From the NCBI RefSeq assembly GCF_000818015.1, contig NZ_CP007511.1, positions 1,784,001-1,848,000 of the forward strand: a stretch of 64,000 nt of DNA. The letters are read 5' to 3'. The translations under genes were made by a program, and so were the position numbers. This document shows, one piece after another, positions 1-10,030 of this stretch. Below the pieces are notes generated by a model, which saw only the letters and a program-made list of their open reading frames with translations, had not been told where the DNA came from and did no database searches. The first letter of the stretch is position 1. Every line of letters starts with the position of its first letter. The DNA is from Stutzerimonas balearica DSM 6083. Its GTDB lineage: Bacteria > Pseudomonadota > Gammaproteobacteria > Pseudomonadales > Pseudomonadaceae.

Positions 1-32
1 GGCGCCAGGGAGGTCCTACCTTGATGCTTGTC

Positions 33-50
33 ATATAGGGGTGGGGGTAT
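33..50. promoter_or_regulatory. Possible CsoR/RcnR-family operator
   Basis: A G-tract (GGGGTGGGGG, 38-47) is bracketed by ATA and TAT, the layout seen in operators of the CsoR/RcnR/FrmR family of metal or formaldehyde repressors (G/C-tract flanked by AT-rich inverted halves). It lies about 190 bases upstream of the amidohydrolase gene at 241, or it may serve a gene off the left edge. No repressor gene is visible in the window, so assignment rests on motif shape only. Confidence 0.35.
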
Positions 51-240
51 CTTGAGGGCCTGTCGTCACAAAGCGAAACGGGGCCGATGAAACGAGGCGG
101 CCGGGCGATCTGTCTATGGAGCAGGCCGTAGGGCTTGGTTCGAACCGATGCAGCCGGCATCGATGCTGGCGCCGTGCTGCCTGGGCGACGCGGCGCATCG
201 GGCGGACGCAACCAACGGCACCCTTGACCAGGAGGCTTGA

Positions 241-1272
241 ATGTTTCGAATCTTCACCGGCGCCGCCTTGGTGGCGCTCTGCGTGAGCGCGCCCGCGCAG
301 GCGCGCGAGTATGCGTATAGCGATGCCCACCTGCATTACGTTGATTTCTTCCAGGAAACCCAGGGTATGCCCAAGCTGCTGGAGGCGATGGGCGAAGGAC
401 GTATCGAGCACGTGATGATCAGCGGGATACCCGTGGCCAAGAAGTGGCACGAGAACGAACCCAAGCGGCCGCGCTACTATGCTGGCGACGACGCACCGGT
501 CTATTGGTACAGCGCCACCGATGTGCTGGTGGCGGCTGCCATGAAGGAAGTCGACCCCGAGCAGCGCAAGCGCTTTCACCCGTTTTTGTCGGGCTTCAAC
601 CCGAACGACAAGAACGCCGACGCGCACATTCGGCGAATGCTGGAGCTGAACCCTGGGTTATGGCAGGGCATCGGCGAGATATTCACCCGTCATGACGACG
701 TGACCGCGCTTACCGAGGGTGATACCCCGCGAGCGAACAACGAGGCGCTGACGCGCGTGTACCACCTGGCTGCCGAATTCGACCTGCCGGTGATGCTGCA
801 CTCGAACATCACCTCCAAGCGAGAACGCAATCCGCTCTATCTGGAGGAACTGGAGGAGCCGCTGCGCAACCATCCACACACACGTTTCATCTGGGCCCAT
901 GCCGGCACCAGCATGGAGTTGCACCGGCATCAGGAAAAGCTCGAGTTTCTGCTGCCGGTGGTGACGCGTCTGCTCGATGAGTATCCCAACCTGTACATCG
1001 ACCTCTCGTGGACGATGCTCCATCCTTATCTGATAGATGCCAAGGGCCAGCCCGACCCGAAATGGGTGGAACTGGTGGAACGCCACCCGACACGCTTCAT
1101 GCTCGGGTCGGATGTGGTCGGGCACTTCGAGAATCTGGCCGAGGGGCTTGCCGATTTCGATCCGTTCCTCGATGCGCTCTCCGAGAGCACAGCACGCAAG
1201 GTCGCTCGCGACAACTTTCTCGCCGTACTGCCCCGCGAGCGTCGCGAGGAAGTGAAGGTGTCACATCCCTGA
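241..1272 (+). CDS. Secreted amidohydrolase-2 family metal-dependent hydrolase
   Basis: Predicted periplasmic hydrolase of the amidohydrolase superfamily (TIM-barrel, amidohydrolase-2 type, related to decarboxylases and lactonases), 343 aa. A signal peptide occupies about residues 1-21 and ends in APAQA. The mature protein opens with the metal-binding DAHLH motif (His30, His32). Further candidate ligands are His187 in MLHSN, His220 in WAHAGT and Asp291 in LGSD, so the full metal-site set is present and the enzyme should be active. The start is fixed by a strong ribosome binding site, AGGAGG at 230-235. The substrate cannot be read from the sequence. A DUF3859 gene follows 49 bases downstream and may be co-transcribed. 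Confidence 0.8.
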   Translation: MFRIFTGAALVALCVSAPAQAREYAYSDAHLHYVDFFQETQGMPKLLEAMGEGRIEHVMISGIPVAKKWHENEPKRPRYYAGDDAPVYWYSATDVLVAAAMKEVDPEQRKRFHPFLSGFNPNDKNADAHIRRMLELNPGLWQGIGEIFTRHDDVTALTEGDTPRANNEALTRVYHLAAEFDLPVMLHSNITSKRERNPLYLEELEEPLRNHPHTRFIWAHAGTSMELHRHQEKLEFLLPVVTRLLDEYPNLYIDLSWTMLHPYLIDAKGQPDPKWVELVERHPTRFMLGSDVVGHFENLAEGLADFDPFLDALSESTARKVARDNFLAVLPRERREEVKVSHP

Positions 1273-1290
1273 CATGCCCGTGTCATAGGC

Positions 1291-1320
1291 TCAGCTTCCC
1301 TACAGCACTAAGGAAGCTGA
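1291..1320 (+). promoter_or_regulatory. Hairpin covering the ribosome binding site of the DUF3859 gene
   Basis: TCAGCTTCC (1291-1299) pairs perfectly with GGAAGCTGA (1312-1320) over a 12-base loop. The 3' arm contains the AAGGA ribosome binding site of the gene starting at 1322. In RNA the hairpin would mask translation initiation; this is a possible translational control element, or a mild terminator for the upstream gene. Confidence 0.4.
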
Positions 1321-1321
1321 C

Positions 1322-1786
1322 ATGCGTTTGATATCCGCGCTTCATCTCATGGCGGCGGTATGCCTGTCCTCCAGCGCGCTGGCCGAGGTCAGGCTGGAAG
1401 GTGAGGTGGAATACGGTATTTTCGAAAGCCCGCAAGTCGAACTGGAGCCAGGCGAGCGCATGCTTCGCACCGGCCAGCAGCCTATTCAGCGGACGTCCGT
1501 CATTCCCGCCAGGCTAGGTACCAAGTTTGGTATGCGCTACGTGCTGGCCGGCAAAAGGGAAGGCGATGCCCCGCTGACATTGCTGTACCTGACGCCGGGC
1601 GTGGTGGGGCCAGATGGCGCACGACACGACAAGTTCGAGGTGGTGCAGACCATGGCGCCCGAAGCGAGTCATGACGTCATGGCATTCGAGTTCACCGAGC
1701 CCCATGAGCTGGCCCCTGGCGAGTGGCGCTTTCTGGTGTTTCAAGGCGATCGCAAGCTGGCCGAGCAGACGTTCAAGGTACAGTGA
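1322..1786 (+). CDS. Secreted DUF3859 domain protein
   Basis: A 154-residue protein of unknown function that I assign to the DUF3859 family. It has a signal peptide (about residues 1-21, ending SSALA), then one beta-rich domain with the conserved-looking opening EVEYGIF and a C-terminal [11 protein letters not shown] segment. There are no membrane segments beyond the signal and no catalytic motif, so it is probably a periplasmic binding or structural domain. Translation starts 2 bases after a hairpin that includes its ribosome binding site. Confidence 0.65.
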   Translation: MRLISALHLMAAVCLSSSALAEVRLEGEVEYGIFESPQVELEPGERMLRTGQQPIQRTSVIPARLGTKFGMRYVLAGKREGDAPLTLLYLTPGVVGPDGARHDKFEVVQTMAPEASHDVMAFEFTEPHELAPGEWRFLVFQGDRKLAEQTFKVQ

Positions 1787-1851
1787 GGTCTGGCTGGCCG
1801 AACCATTCATCGGTCCGGCAGGTTGTTTGGCAGTTTATTGACGTCAAACAA

Positions 1852-1878
1852 TCAAGTTTTCGTGAAGAGGCTCCGATA
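1852..1878 (+). promoter_or_regulatory. Sigma-28 (FliA) promoter of the first chemoreceptor
   Basis: TCAAGTTT (1852-1859), 12 bases, TCCGATA (1872-1878), against the flagellar-sigma pattern TCAAGTTT/TAAAGTTT - about 11-12 bases - GCCGATA. It lies 57 bases before the ATG at 1936. Chemoreceptor genes are classic FliA targets. Confidence 0.7.
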
Positions 1879-1935
1879 CTTGTGACTGATTTGGCAGTGC
1901 CTGCTGCCGCCATCAGTCATGGAGTGAGCTGTCTC

Positions 1936-3555
1936 ATGTCGTTACGCAACCTGAATCTGTCCAAACGCTCAGCGCTGGGCTTCGGCCTGATCGGCCTTAT
2001 CGTTCTCCTGCTGGGCTTGTTCGCCCTGCGGCAGATGACCTCGATACGCGAAGAGGCGGCCAAGGTGAGCAACCAGTGGCTGCCCAGCATCACGGCGCTG
2101 GGCGACCTCAACCAGCGCACGATGCGCATCCGCATCCATACCTTGCGCCTGCTACTCGACCGCGCCCGGGTTACCGAGAACCGCGCCAACGTCAACCAGT
2201 TCGTCGAGGGCCTTCGGCCAGTCGAAGAGGCCTATGCCAGGACGATCTTCCTGGCCGAAGAACGAGCGCTGTTCGAGCGGTACCAGGGCGCGCGCGAGCA
2301 CTTCGAGGCCGTGCTGCGTGAAATCCTGCGCCTGGAGGCGAGCGGCGAGCTGACTCAGGCTATCGAACTGGTCGGTTCGCAACTCAATCAGGTGGCGTCC
2401 GCCATGAGCGAAGAAGTTCGCTCGCTGATCGCCTTCAACAATGAACAGGCCGAGCTGTCGGCGCAGAAGGCCGACGAGCTGTTCGGCGAGGCGCGTCTGT
2501 GGATGATTCTGACCATCATTGCCGCGGGGGTGTTGACCTGGTTGCTGGCCTGGGCCTTCACGCGCAGCATCGTGCAGCCGTTGAGCCAGGCGGTCGAAGT
2601 CGCCGAAAGCGTGGCCGCTGGTGATCTGCGCCGGCCGATCGAGATCGACGGCAAGGATGAGCCGGCTCGTTTGCTCGCGGCGCTCAAGAGCATGCAGGGC
2701 AGCCTGCGCGAAACCGTGCAGCGCATTGCCGACTCGTCCAATCAGCTGGCTTCGGCCGCCGAAGAACTCAACGTGGTGACCGAGGACTCGACACGCGGCC
2801 TGCACCAGCAGAACCACGAAATCGAGCAGGCCGCGACGGCGGTCAACGAGATGACCACCGCGGTCGACGAGGTGGCCAGCAATGCCGTGGCCACCTCCGA
2901 GGCGTCGCGTGAGTCGGATGCGACCACCCAGCGGGGCCGCCAGCAGGTCATTCGCACGGTCGAGTCGATCAGCCTGCTGGCCTCGGATGTGACCTCCACC
3001 GCCAGCGAGGTCGAACAGTTGGCCGGCCAGGTGCGCGATATCAGCAAAGTGCTGGATGTGATCCGTTCGATCGCCGAGCAGACCAACCTGCTTGCGCTCA
3101 ACGCGGCCATCGAAGCGGCCCGGGCGGGCGATGCCGGGCGCGGTTTCGCCGTGGTGGCGGATGAGGTGCGGGCACTGGCGCACCGCACGCAGCAATCGAC
3201 GCAGGAAATCGAGCAGATGATCGGTGCCGTGCACCAGGGTACCGACAAGGCGGTCCAAGCGATGCAGACGAGCAATCAGCGCGCCCGCTCGACGCTCGAC
3301 CTGGCGCAAGCGGCCGGTGAGGCGCTGGAGGAGATCGCCAGCGCGATCAGCCAGATCAGCGAGCGCAATCTGGTGATCGCCAGCGCCTCGGAGGAACAGG
3401 CACAGGTCGCCCGCGAGGTCGATCGCAACCTGGTCAATATCCGCGATTTGTCGATGCAGTCGGCCGCGGGGGCGAATCAAACCAGCGCTGCCAGTCAGGA
3501 GCTGGCTCGCCTGGCCGTCGAGCTGAACGGGTTGGTCACGCGTTTCAGTATTTGA
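1936..3555 (+). CDS. Methyl-accepting chemotaxis protein (tandem copy 1)
   Basis: Transmembrane chemoreceptor of 539 aa that signals to CheA/CheW. Order: TM1 (about residues 14-34), periplasmic helical ligand domain of the four-helix-bundle (TarH-like) type to about 187, TM2 (about 188-210), HAMP (about 211-262), then the long coiled-coil signalling domain with the conserved hairpin tip [18 protein letters not shown] near residue 380. The ATG at 1936 is chosen because it opens with the usual basic stretch before TM1; the frame is open further upstream but that would run through the FliA promoter. A second receptor with an almost identical cytoplasmic half follows 143 bases later. The ligand is unknown. 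There is no C-terminal CheR-tethering pentapeptide. Confidence 0.92.
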   Translation: MSLRNLNLSKRSALGFGLIGLIVLLLGLFALRQMTSIREEAAKVSNQWLPSITALGDLNQRTMRIRIHTLRLLLDRARVTENRANVNQFVEGLRPVEEAYARTIFLAEERALFERYQGAREHFEAVLREILRLEASGELTQAIELVGSQLNQVASAMSEEVRSLIAFNNEQAELSAQKADELFGEARLWMILTIIAAGVLTWLLAWAFTRSIVQPLSQAVEVAESVAAGDLRRPIEIDGKDEPARLLAALKSMQGSLRETVQRIADSSNQLASAAEELNVVTEDSTRGLHQQNHEIEQAATAVNEMTTAVDEVASNAVATSEASRESDATTQRGRQQVIRTVESISLLASDVTSTASEVEQLAGQVRDISKVLDVIRSIAEQTNLLALNAAIEAARAGDAGRGFAVVADEVRALAHRTQQSTQEIEQMIGAVHQGTDKAVQAMQTSNQRARSTLDLAQAAGEALEEIASAISQISERNLVIASASEEQAQVAREVDRNLVNIRDLSMQSAAGANQTSAASQELARLAVELNGLVTRFSI

Positions 3556-3560
3556 CGCGC

Positions 3561-3590
3561 CGAGGGCGGTGCGTCGAAACACCGCCCTCG
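3561..3590 (+). terminator. Hairpin after first chemoreceptor
   Basis: CGAGGGCGGT (3561-3570) pairs with ACCGCCCTCG (3581-3590); one more G-C pair extends it to 11 bp with an 8-base loop. Only a weak T-run follows, so termination may be partial. Confidence 0.5.
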
Positions 3591-3630
3591 TAAAACCCTT
3601 TGCATGGAGTGGTTTTTTTACCGTTCGTCG

Positions 3631-3656
3631 TAAAGTTTTGCGCGTTTCTGGCGATA
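3631..3656 (+). promoter_or_regulatory. Sigma-28 (FliA) promoter of the second chemoreceptor
   Basis: TAAAGTTT (3631-3638), exactly 11 bases, GGCGATA (3650-3656). This matches the enterobacterial FliA consensus TAAAGTTT-N11-GCCGATAA at all but one of the -10 bases shown. The ATG follows 42 bases downstream. Confidence 0.75.
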
Positions 3657-3698
3657 GCCATGGCAGGACGCAGCCTTTACCTCAGGGGGTATATATCC

Positions 3699-5321
3699 AT
3701 GCTTAGACAACTCAGCATCGCGCTTCGGGCGGGCATCGGCTTCAGTGTCGTGGCGCTGCTGGTCTTTCTGCTCGGCGGTTTCTCGCTTCAGCAGATGTCG
3801 ACCATGCAGCGCGAGTCGCAGGAGGTCAACGAACACTGGCTTCCCGCCATCATTCAGCTCAGTGAGCTGAACCAGGAATTCTTGCGCATCCGCGCGGCCA
3901 CCCTGCGCTTGCTGGTAGCCGATACGGATGCCAACAAGCGGGCGGCGGTGTCGTCGATCAATGACATCAAGTCGTTGTTCCAAGAGGCCCGCAAGAAAGC
4001 CGATCCGCTGATTCGAACGGCTCAAGGCCAGGCGATGCTGGCCCGGTTCGACAAGGCTGTGGCCGAATACGAGCGATTCCAGACGCAGATCGTCGAGCTT
4101 GCGCTGGTCGGCGATCTGGACGGTGCCAAGGCGCTCACTCGCGGCGAGCTCAATCAGCATGCCAGCGAGGCATCCGGGGCCGTGCGCGAGTTGATCGAGT
4201 TTTCTCGTAGCCAGGCGATGGCGGCGGCACGCCTTTCCGACGACACGGCCTCGCATGCCTTCAATGGCGTAGTCGTCGCCTTGCTGCTTGCGGCCATATT
4301 GACCGTTGCCCTGGCGATCCTGCTGACACGTAGCATCGTGCAGCCGCTCAACGAGGCGGTGCGCGTTGCCGAGGTCGTGGCCAGCGGTGACCTCACGCAC
4401 TCGATCAGCATCGTGGGCCGTGACGAGCCGGCACGCCTGTTGACGGCGCTGGCGAGCATGCAGGACAGCCTGCGCGACACCATCCAGCGTATCGCCGATT
4501 CGTCGAACCAGCTCGCCTCGGCGGCCGAGGAACTCAATGCCGTCACCGAGGACTCGACGCGTGGCATGCATCAGCAGAATGACGAGATCCAGCAGGCGGC
4601 AACGGCGGTCAACGAGATGACGACCGCTGTGGATGAGGTGGCCCGCAATGCCGTTGCCACGTCCGAGGCCTCGCGCGAATCGGACGCGACGGCCCAGCAC
4701 GGCCGCGAGCAGGTACTCAGGACGGTCGAGTCGATCGGTCTGCTGGCCGAAGACGTCACCGCTACCGCCGCCGAAGTCGAGCAGCTCGCCGAGCACGTGC
4801 GTGATATCAGCAAGGTGCTCGATGTGATTCGCTCGATTGCCGAACAGACCAACCTGCTGGCACTCAACGCCGCCATCGAAGCCGCCAGGGCAGGGGATGC
4901 CGGACGAGGGTTTGCCGTGGTCGCCGACGAGGTGCGCGCCCTGGCGCATCGCACGCAACAGTCGACGCAGGAAATCGAGCAGATGATTGGCTCGGTTCAT
5001 CAGGGCACCGATAGCGCCGTGCACGCCATGCAAGTCAGCAACGACCGTGCGCGCACTACGCTGGAAATGGCCCAGGCCGCCGGGGAGGCGCTCGAAGGCA
5101 TCGCCCTGGCGATCAGCCAGATCAGTGAGCGCAACCTGGTCATCGCCAGCGCTTCGGAAGAGCAGGCGCAGGTCGCGCGCGAAGTGGACCGCAACCTGGT
5201 GAACATCCGTGATCTGTCGCTGCAGACATCGGCCGGGGCCAACCAGACGACGGCCGCCAGTCAGGAATTGGCGCGACTGGCCGTCGACCTGAACACGCTG
5301 GTGGCTCGCTTCAGCGTGTGA
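3699..5321 (+). CDS. Methyl-accepting chemotaxis protein (tandem copy 2)
   Basis: Chemoreceptor of 540 aa with the same architecture as its upstream neighbour: TM1 (about 14-34), periplasmic four-helix ligand domain, TM2 (about 188-210), HAMP, and a signalling domain with the tip [18 protein letters not shown] at about residue 380. The cytoplasmic halves of the two receptors are nearly identical, while the periplasmic domains share only scattered positions such as NxHWLPxI. This fits a tandem duplication followed by divergence of the sensing part. The ATG at 3699 follows a CAGGGGG ribosome binding site; an upstream in-frame ATG would include the FliA promoter. The transcript ends at a strong terminator. 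Confidence 0.92.
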   Translation: MLRQLSIALRAGIGFSVVALLVFLLGGFSLQQMSTMQRESQEVNEHWLPAIIQLSELNQEFLRIRAATLRLLVADTDANKRAAVSSINDIKSLFQEARKKADPLIRTAQGQAMLARFDKAVAEYERFQTQIVELALVGDLDGAKALTRGELNQHASEASGAVRELIEFSRSQAMAAARLSDDTASHAFNGVVVALLLAAILTVALAILLTRSIVQPLNEAVRVAEVVASGDLTHSISIVGRDEPARLLTALASMQDSLRDTIQRIADSSNQLASAAEELNAVTEDSTRGMHQQNDEIQQAATAVNEMTTAVDEVARNAVATSEASRESDATAQHGREQVLRTVESIGLLAEDVTATAAEVEQLAEHVRDISKVLDVIRSIAEQTNLLALNAAIEAARAGDAGRGFAVVADEVRALAHRTQQSTQEIEQMIGSVHQGTDSAVHAMQVSNDRARTTLEMAQAAGEALEGIALAISQISERNLVIASASEEQAQVAREVDRNLVNIRDLSLQTSAGANQTTAASQELARLAVDLNTLVARFSV

Positions 5322-5333
5322 TCGTGCTGATTC

Positions 5334-5361
5334 AAAGGCCCCGCTCTGGCGGGGCCTTTTT
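5334..5361 (+). terminator. Rho-independent terminator of second chemoreceptor
   Basis: Perfect 10-bp stem AAAGGCCCCG (5334-5343) / CGGGGCCTTT (5350-5359), 6-base loop, T-run on the 3' side. Confidence 0.9.
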
Positions 5362-5505
5362 GTTTCTGCAGCCTAGCCGCGGCGATGGGGCGCATCTGGG
5401 CTTCGTTGGGCAGGGGGCGTACCATGCCGAGCCTTGTGCGGGGCGGTCGGTCGAACGCTCGGCAGCGCCCGCAGCCACTCATCCAGAACACAAGAAGCGG
5501 CCCCC

Positions 5506-6735
5506 ATGTCCGATCTTTCCACTCGTCTGTTTCGATTCCTGAACCGCACCAGCCTGGTGGCGCAGATCGTCGTCGGCCTGATCGCCGGCGTCGTGCTCGC
5601 CCTGCTGGCGCCCGAGGCGGCCCGTTCGGTCGGCCTGCTGGGCGACCTTTTCGTTGCCGCCCTGAAAGCGGCGGCGCCGATCCTGGTATTCATCCTGGTG
5701 GCGGCCTCACTGGCCAATCACCAGCGCGGCCAGCCGACCCACATCCGTCCGATCCTCGGCCTTTACGCGCTGGGTACGCTCAGCGCCGCAGTCACGGCAG
5801 TGGTGGCGAGCTTCCTGTTCCCGACCAGCCTGACGCTGGTATCGGAAGTAAGCGACGTGGTGCCGCCTTCCGGGGTGGCCCAGGTGCTGAAGACCCTGTT
5901 GTTCAACATCGTCGACAACCCCGTGCACGCACTCTTGCAAGGCAACTTCATCGGCATCCTTGCCTGGGCCATCGCGCTCGGCCTCGCGTTCCGCTCGGCC
6001 GGGGAGAGTACCCGCAGCCTGGTGAGCGATCTCTCGGCAGGGGTGACGGGCATCGTGCAGCTGATCATCCGCTGCGCACCGCTGGGCATCTTCGGTCTGG
6101 TGGCCAATATCCTGGCGACTTCGGGCTTCGGCGTACTGGTGGGTTATGCCCAGCTGCTGGCGGTACTGGTTGGCAGCATGCTGTTCGTCGCGCTGGTGCT
6201 CAACCCTGTGCTCGTCTACTGGCAGATCCGCCGCAATCCCTATCCGCTGGTTTTCACCTGCCTGCGTGAGAGTGGCATCACGGCGTTCTTTACCCGAAGC
6301 TCGGCCGCCAACATTCCGGTGAACCTGCAGCTCTGCGAGCGCCTGGGATTGCACAAGGACACCTATGCGGTGTCGATCCCACTGGGGGCGACGATCAACA
6401 TGGCGGGTGCCGCGATCACCATCACGGTTCTTACTCTGGCCGCGGTGCATACGTTGGGCATTCCGGTGGACCTGCCCAGTGCCTTGCTGCTGAGCCTGCT
6501 GGCCGCCGTGTGCGCCTGTGGCGCGTCTGGCGTGGCCGGTGGTTCGCTGTTGCTGATCCCCTTGGCCTGTAGCCTGTTTGGCATTTCCAACGATGTGTCC
6601 ATGCAGGTGGTGGCGGTGGGCTTCATCATCGGCGTGGTCCAGGACTCGGTGGAGACGGCGTTGAACTCGTCCACGGATGCCCTCTTTACGGCGGCGTCCT
6701 GTATTGCGCATGGCGACACGGTAGACGCCGAGTAG
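5506..6735 (+). CDS. sstT: Serine/threonine:sodium symporter SstT
   Basis: Inner-membrane Na+-coupled importer of serine and threonine, in the dicarboxylate/amino acid:cation symporter (DAACS) family, 409 aa, the usual SstT length. The sequence is almost entirely hydrophobic, with about eight membrane helices plus re-entrant hairpins. Family signatures visible are the serine-rich [11 protein letters not shown] hairpin, the Na+-site helix [10 protein letters not shown] and the [16 protein letters not shown] segment near the C-terminus. The ATG at 5506 is chosen because it starts the conserved N-terminal region directly. The gene is alone between a terminator and the convergent fabB. Confidence 0.9.
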   Translation: MSDLSTRLFRFLNRTSLVAQIVVGLIAGVVLALLAPEAARSVGLLGDLFVAALKAAAPILVFILVAASLANHQRGQPTHIRPILGLYALGTLSAAVTAVVASFLFPTSLTLVSEVSDVVPPSGVAQVLKTLLFNIVDNPVHALLQGNFIGILAWAIALGLAFRSAGESTRSLVSDLSAGVTGIVQLIIRCAPLGIFGLVANILATSGFGVLVGYAQLLAVLVGSMLFVALVLNPVLVYWQIRRNPYPLVFTCLRESGITAFFTRSSAANIPVNLQLCERLGLHKDTYAVSIPLGATINMAGAAITITVLTLAAVHTLGIPVDLPSALLLSLLAAVCACGASGVAGGSLLLIPLACSLFGISNDVSMQVVAVGFIIGVVQDSVETALNSSTDALFTAASCIAHGDTVDAE

Positions 6736-6820
6736 CGCTTTGCCGGTTGCGCCTGACAATGGATGGCCCCGCTCGCAGGGTGGGGCTGTGATCGGTCAGC
6801 CGGCAGCCCGGCCTGAACCA

Positions 6821-6848
6821 AAAAAAACGGCGCCCGTGGGCGCCGTTT
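6821..6848 (-). terminator. Terminator of fabAB, possibly bidirectional
   Basis: ACGGCGCCC (6827-6835) / GGGCGCCGT (6838-6846) preceded by seven A residues, which read as a U-run on the minus strand after fabB. On the plus strand it could also stop sstT readthrough. Confidence 0.85.
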
Positions 6849-6873
6849 CCTTTACTCGTACGAAGAAGGCCGA

Positions 6874-8091
6874 TCAGCCCTTCCAGCGCTTGAGCACGAG
6901 AGTGGCGTTGGTGCCACCAAAGCCGAAGCTGTTGCTCATCACGGTGTCGAACTGCGCGTTCTCGCGCGTCTCGCGCAAGATCGGCATGTCCGCCACTTCC
7001 GGGTCGAGCTCTTCGATGTTGGCAGAAGCGGCGAGGAAGTTGCCCTGCATCATCAGCATGCAGTAGATCGCCTCGTGTACGCCGGCTGCACCGAGCGAGT
7101 GGCCCGACAGGCTCTTGGTCGAGCTGATCACCGGCACCTTGTCGCCGAACATGTTGCGCACGGCCTTGATCTCGGCCACATCGCCGACTGGCGTCGAGGT
7201 GCCGTGGGTGTTGAGGTAGTCGATCGGCCCTTCGACGGTGGACATCGCCTGCTGCATGCAGCGCAGCGCGCCTTCGCCGCTCGGAGCGACCATGTCATAG
7301 CCATCGGAGGTCGCGCCGTAGCCGACGATTTCAGCGTAGATCTTGGCGCCGCGCTTGAGCGCATGCTCCAGTTCCTCGACCACGACAATGCCGCCGCCGC
7401 CAGCGATGACGAAACCGTCACGGTTGGCATCGTAGGCGCGCGAGGCCTTTTCCGGCGTCTCGTTGTACTGGCTGGACAGCGCGCCCATGGCGTCGAACAG
7501 GCAGCTCTGGCTCCAGTGCTCTTCTTCACCGCCACCGGCAAAGACCACGTCCTGCTTGCCCATCTGGATCTGCTCCATGGCATGGCCGATGCAGTGAGCG
7601 CTGGTGGCGCAGGCCGAAGCGATGGAGTAGTTCAGGCCCTTGATGCGGAACGGCGTGGCCAGGCAGGCCGACACGGTGCTGCTCATGGTGCGCGGTACGC
7701 GGTATGGGCCGATGCGCTTGACACCCTTCTCACGCAGGATGTCGATGGCTTCCATCTGGTTGATGGTCGAGGCACCGCCGGAACCGGCGATCAGGCCGAT
7801 GCGCGGGTTGGAGATGTCATCGAGACTGAATCCGGCGTCCTTGACCGCCTGCTCCATCGCCAGGTAGGCATAGGCCGCGGCGTCACCCATGAAGCGCATG
7901 ACCTTGCGGTCGATCAGCTCTTCCAGGTTGATGTCAACGGAGCCGGACACCTGGCTGCGCAGACCCATGTCCGCGTAGGCCTGGTTGCAGCGAATGCCGG
8001 GGCGGCCGGCGCGCAGGTTGGCGGAAACGGTGTCTTTGTCATTGCCCAGGCAGGAAACGATGCCCAGACCGGTGATCACGACGCGACGCAT
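6874..8091 (-). CDS. fabB: 3-oxoacyl-[acyl-carrier-protein] synthase I FabB
   Basis: Condensing enzyme (KAS I) that elongates cis-3-decenoyl-ACP and so commits carbon to unsaturated fatty acids; cytosolic, 405 aa. The thiolase-fold Cys-His-His triad is present: Cys161 in SACATS, the first His in [11 protein letters not shown] and the second in [10 protein letters not shown]. The glycine-rich FGFGGTNA near the C-terminus is also typical. The gene starts 11 bases after fabA stops, so the two form an operon, as in other pseudomonads, and end at the terminator at 6821-6848. Confidence 0.97.
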   Translation of the reverse strand: MRRVVITGLGIVSCLGNDKDTVSANLRAGRPGIRCNQAYADMGLRSQVSGSVDINLEELIDRKVMRFMGDAAAYAYLAMEQAVKDAGFSLDDISNPRIGLIAGSGGASTINQMEAIDILREKGVKRIGPYRVPRTMSSTVSACLATPFRIKGLNYSIASACATSAHCIGHAMEQIQMGKQDVVFAGGGEEEHWSQSCLFDAMGALSSQYNETPEKASRAYDANRDGFVIAGGGGIVVVEELEHALKRGAKIYAEIVGYGATSDGYDMVAPSGEGALRCMQQAMSTVEGPIDYLNTHGTSTPVGDVAEIKAVRNMFGDKVPVISSTKSLSGHSLGAAGVHEAIYCMLMMQGNFLAASANIEELDPEVADMPILRETRENAQFDTVMSNSFGFGGTNATLVLKRWKG

Positions 8092-8102
8092 GCGGATGTC
8101 CT

Positions 8103-8618
8103 TCAGAAACTGTCAGTGGAGGTGAACAGGCCGACACGCAGCCCTTCAGCACTATAGATCTCGCGCCCGTCGACGCTGACGGTACCGTCGGCGATACCGA
8201 GGATCAGCGAGCGATTGATGGTGCGCTTGATGTGGATGTTGTAGGTCACCTTCTTGGCGGTCGGCAGCACCTGACCGAAGAATTTGACCTCGCCGGAGCC
8301 GAGCGCGCGGCCGCGGCCGGGATTGCCCTGCCAGCCCAGGTAGAAACCGACCAGCTGCCACATGGCGTCGAGGCCGAGGCAACCGGGCATGACCGGGTCG
8401 CCGAGGAAGTGGCAGCCGAAGAACCACAGGTCTGGATTGATATCCAGCTCGGCGACCAGCTCGCCCTTGCCGTACTTGCCACCCACTTCGCTGATGTGCG
8501 TGATGCGATCGACCATCAGCATGTTCGGGGCGGGCAGTTGCGCGTTACCGGGGCCGAACAGTTCGCCGCGGCTGCAACGAAGCAGATCTTCCCGGGTAAA
8601 GGCGTGTTGTTTGGTCAT
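8103..8618 (-). CDS. fabA: 3-hydroxydecanoyl-ACP dehydratase/isomerase FabA
   Basis: Bifunctional hotdog enzyme that dehydrates 3-hydroxydecanoyl-ACP and isomerises trans-2- to cis-3-decenoyl-ACP, the branch point to unsaturated fatty acids. It has 171 aa, the canonical length. The active-site His lies in [15 protein letters not shown] and the catalytic Asp in [10 protein letters not shown]. It is the first gene of fabAB and is divergent from gpsA across a 368-base intergenic region. Confidence 0.97.
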   Translation of the reverse strand: MTKQHAFTREDLLRCSRGELFGPGNAQLPAPNMLMVDRITHISEVGGKYGKGELVAELDINPDLWFFGCHFLGDPVMPGCLGLDAMWQLVGFYLGWQGNPGRGRALGSGEVKFFGQVLPTAKKVTYNIHIKRTINRSLILGIADGTVSVDGREIYSAEGLRVGLFTSTDSF

Positions 8619-8986
8619 GCGTTTTCCTCAATGGGCCCCTCATCGAAGGGGCTTGCTGCATTCACCGGGCCTGGCAATGGAGGCCTGATCATAAACACTA
8701 AGCACATAGACTGCCGCGCTGTGCTGAAAGTCACAGCGCGGCAATACGTGCCTGCGCGGGCGCCCGCGGGCGCAGCGACAAAATTGGTCGGCTACTTTAA
8801 CACCACTGGCCTGGCTGCGAAGAACTACTAGCCCGCTTGTTGACCTAGACCAACGTTGCACGGCCGGCCCCAGGGGCCGTCAGTTTGTCGCAGGGGAGTG
8901 CTTTGGCACCGCAGCACAGCGCTGGCCGCCCCTGCTTCGCGACGTATAATGCCGGCACTGCCGAAAAGGCTAAATTCGGAAGATTC
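8619..8986. other. Intergenic region between divergent fabA and gpsA
   Basis: A 368-base region with no convincing gene; short open frames on both strands lack ribosome binding sites and family features. It must hold the fabA promoter on the minus strand and the gpsA promoter on the plus strand. A perfect TATAAT at 8945-8950 lies 36 bases before the gpsA ATG, with no good -35 box. I could not identify a fatty-acid regulator operator here. Confidence 0.5.
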
Positions 8987-10009
8987 ATGACAACGAAGCA
9001 ACCCATTGCCGTGCTCGGTGGCGGCAGTTTTGGTACCGCGATCGCCAACCTGCTGGCTGAGAACGGGCACGACGTCCTGCTCTGGATGCGTGACGAGCAG
9101 CAGGCCGAGAGCATCCGTACGCTGCGCCAGAATCCGCGCTACCTGAAGGGTATCGACCTGCTGCCGACGGTGCAGGCGACCACCGATCTGAACGCCACGC
9201 TCGCGGCCTGCGAGCTAGTGTTCGTCGCGTTGCCCTCATCGGCGCTGCGCCAGGTGCTGCAGCCTTGCGCAGCTCAACTGGCCGGCAAGATGCTCGTCAG
9301 CACCACCAAGGGCATCGAGGCGCAGGGCTTCATGCTGATGAGCCAGATTCTCGAGCAGGTCGCTCCAGACGCCCGGATCGGTGTGCTGTCCGGACCCAAT
9401 CTGGCACGCGAAGTCGCCGAGCATGCGCTGACCGCGACCGTTGTCGCCAGCGATGACGAAGCGTTGTGCCGGGCGGTGCAGGCGGTGCTGCATGGCCGTA
9501 CGTTCCGGGTCTACGCGAGTGCCGACCGTTTTGGCGTGGAACTCGGCGGCGCCCTGAAGAATGTCTACGCGATCATGGCCGGCATGGCGGCGGCGCTCGG
9601 CATGGGCGAAAACACCCGCAGCATGCTCATAACCCGCGCGCTGGCAGAAATGACACGCTTCGCCGTGCGCCTGGGCGCCAATCCGATGACCTTTCTCGGG
9701 CTGGCCGGGGTAGGCGATCTGATCGTCACCTGCACCTCGTCGAAGAGCCGCAATTTTCAGGTCGGCTACGCACTGGGGCAGGGGCTGAGCCTGGAAGAGG
9801 CCGTCTCGCGCCTGGGCGAGGTGGCCGAAGGTGTCAACACGATCAAGGTGCTCAAGGCCAAGGCCGAGGAACTGCAGGTCTACATGCCGCTCGTCGCAGG
9901 CCTGCATGCGGTGCTTTTCGAGGGGCGTACGCTCGATCAGGTCATCGGCGTGCTGATGCGCGGCGAGCCCAAGACCGACGTGGATTTCATTTCCACGGAC
10001 GGTTTCTGA
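8987..10009 (+). CDS. gpsA: NAD(P)H-dependent glycerol-3-phosphate dehydrogenase
   Basis: Reduces dihydroxyacetone phosphate to sn-glycerol 3-phosphate for phospholipid synthesis; cytosolic, 340 aa. The N-terminal Rossmann fold shows [16 protein letters not shown], followed by the family signatures [17 protein letters not shown], the catalytic-lysine segment [10 protein letters not shown] and [12 protein letters not shown]. The ATG at 8987 is preferred because conserved sequence begins there and a TATAAT box lies just upstream. Neighbouring fabAB makes this a lipid-precursor cluster. A DUF4389 gene and sixA follow. Confidence 0.96.
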   Translation: MTTKQPIAVLGGGSFGTAIANLLAENGHDVLLWMRDEQQAESIRTLRQNPRYLKGIDLLPTVQATTDLNATLAACELVFVALPSSALRQVLQPCAAQLAGKMLVSTTKGIEAQGFMLMSQILEQVAPDARIGVLSGPNLAREVAEHALTATVVASDDEALCRAVQAVLHGRTFRVYASADRFGVELGGALKNVYAIMAGMAAALGMGENTRSMLITRALAEMTRFAVRLGANPMTFLGLAGVGDLIVTCTSSKSRNFQVGYALGQGLSLEEAVSRLGEVAEGVNTIKVLKAKAEELQVYMPLVAGLHAVLFEGRTLDQVIGVLMRGEPKTDVDFISTDGF

Positions 10010-10030
10010 CATCACAAGCCGGAGAATGTA

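Noticed and set aside
31..627. Minus-strand frame at the left edge
   Set aside because: It overlaps the start and ribosome binding site of the amidohydrolase gene and lacks protein-like features.
2152..3582. 476-codon open frame antisense to the first chemoreceptor (and a similar one under the second)
   Set aside because: Composition is His/Arg/Gln/Gly rich, as expected from reversed coiled-coil codons; the plus-strand receptor is unambiguous.
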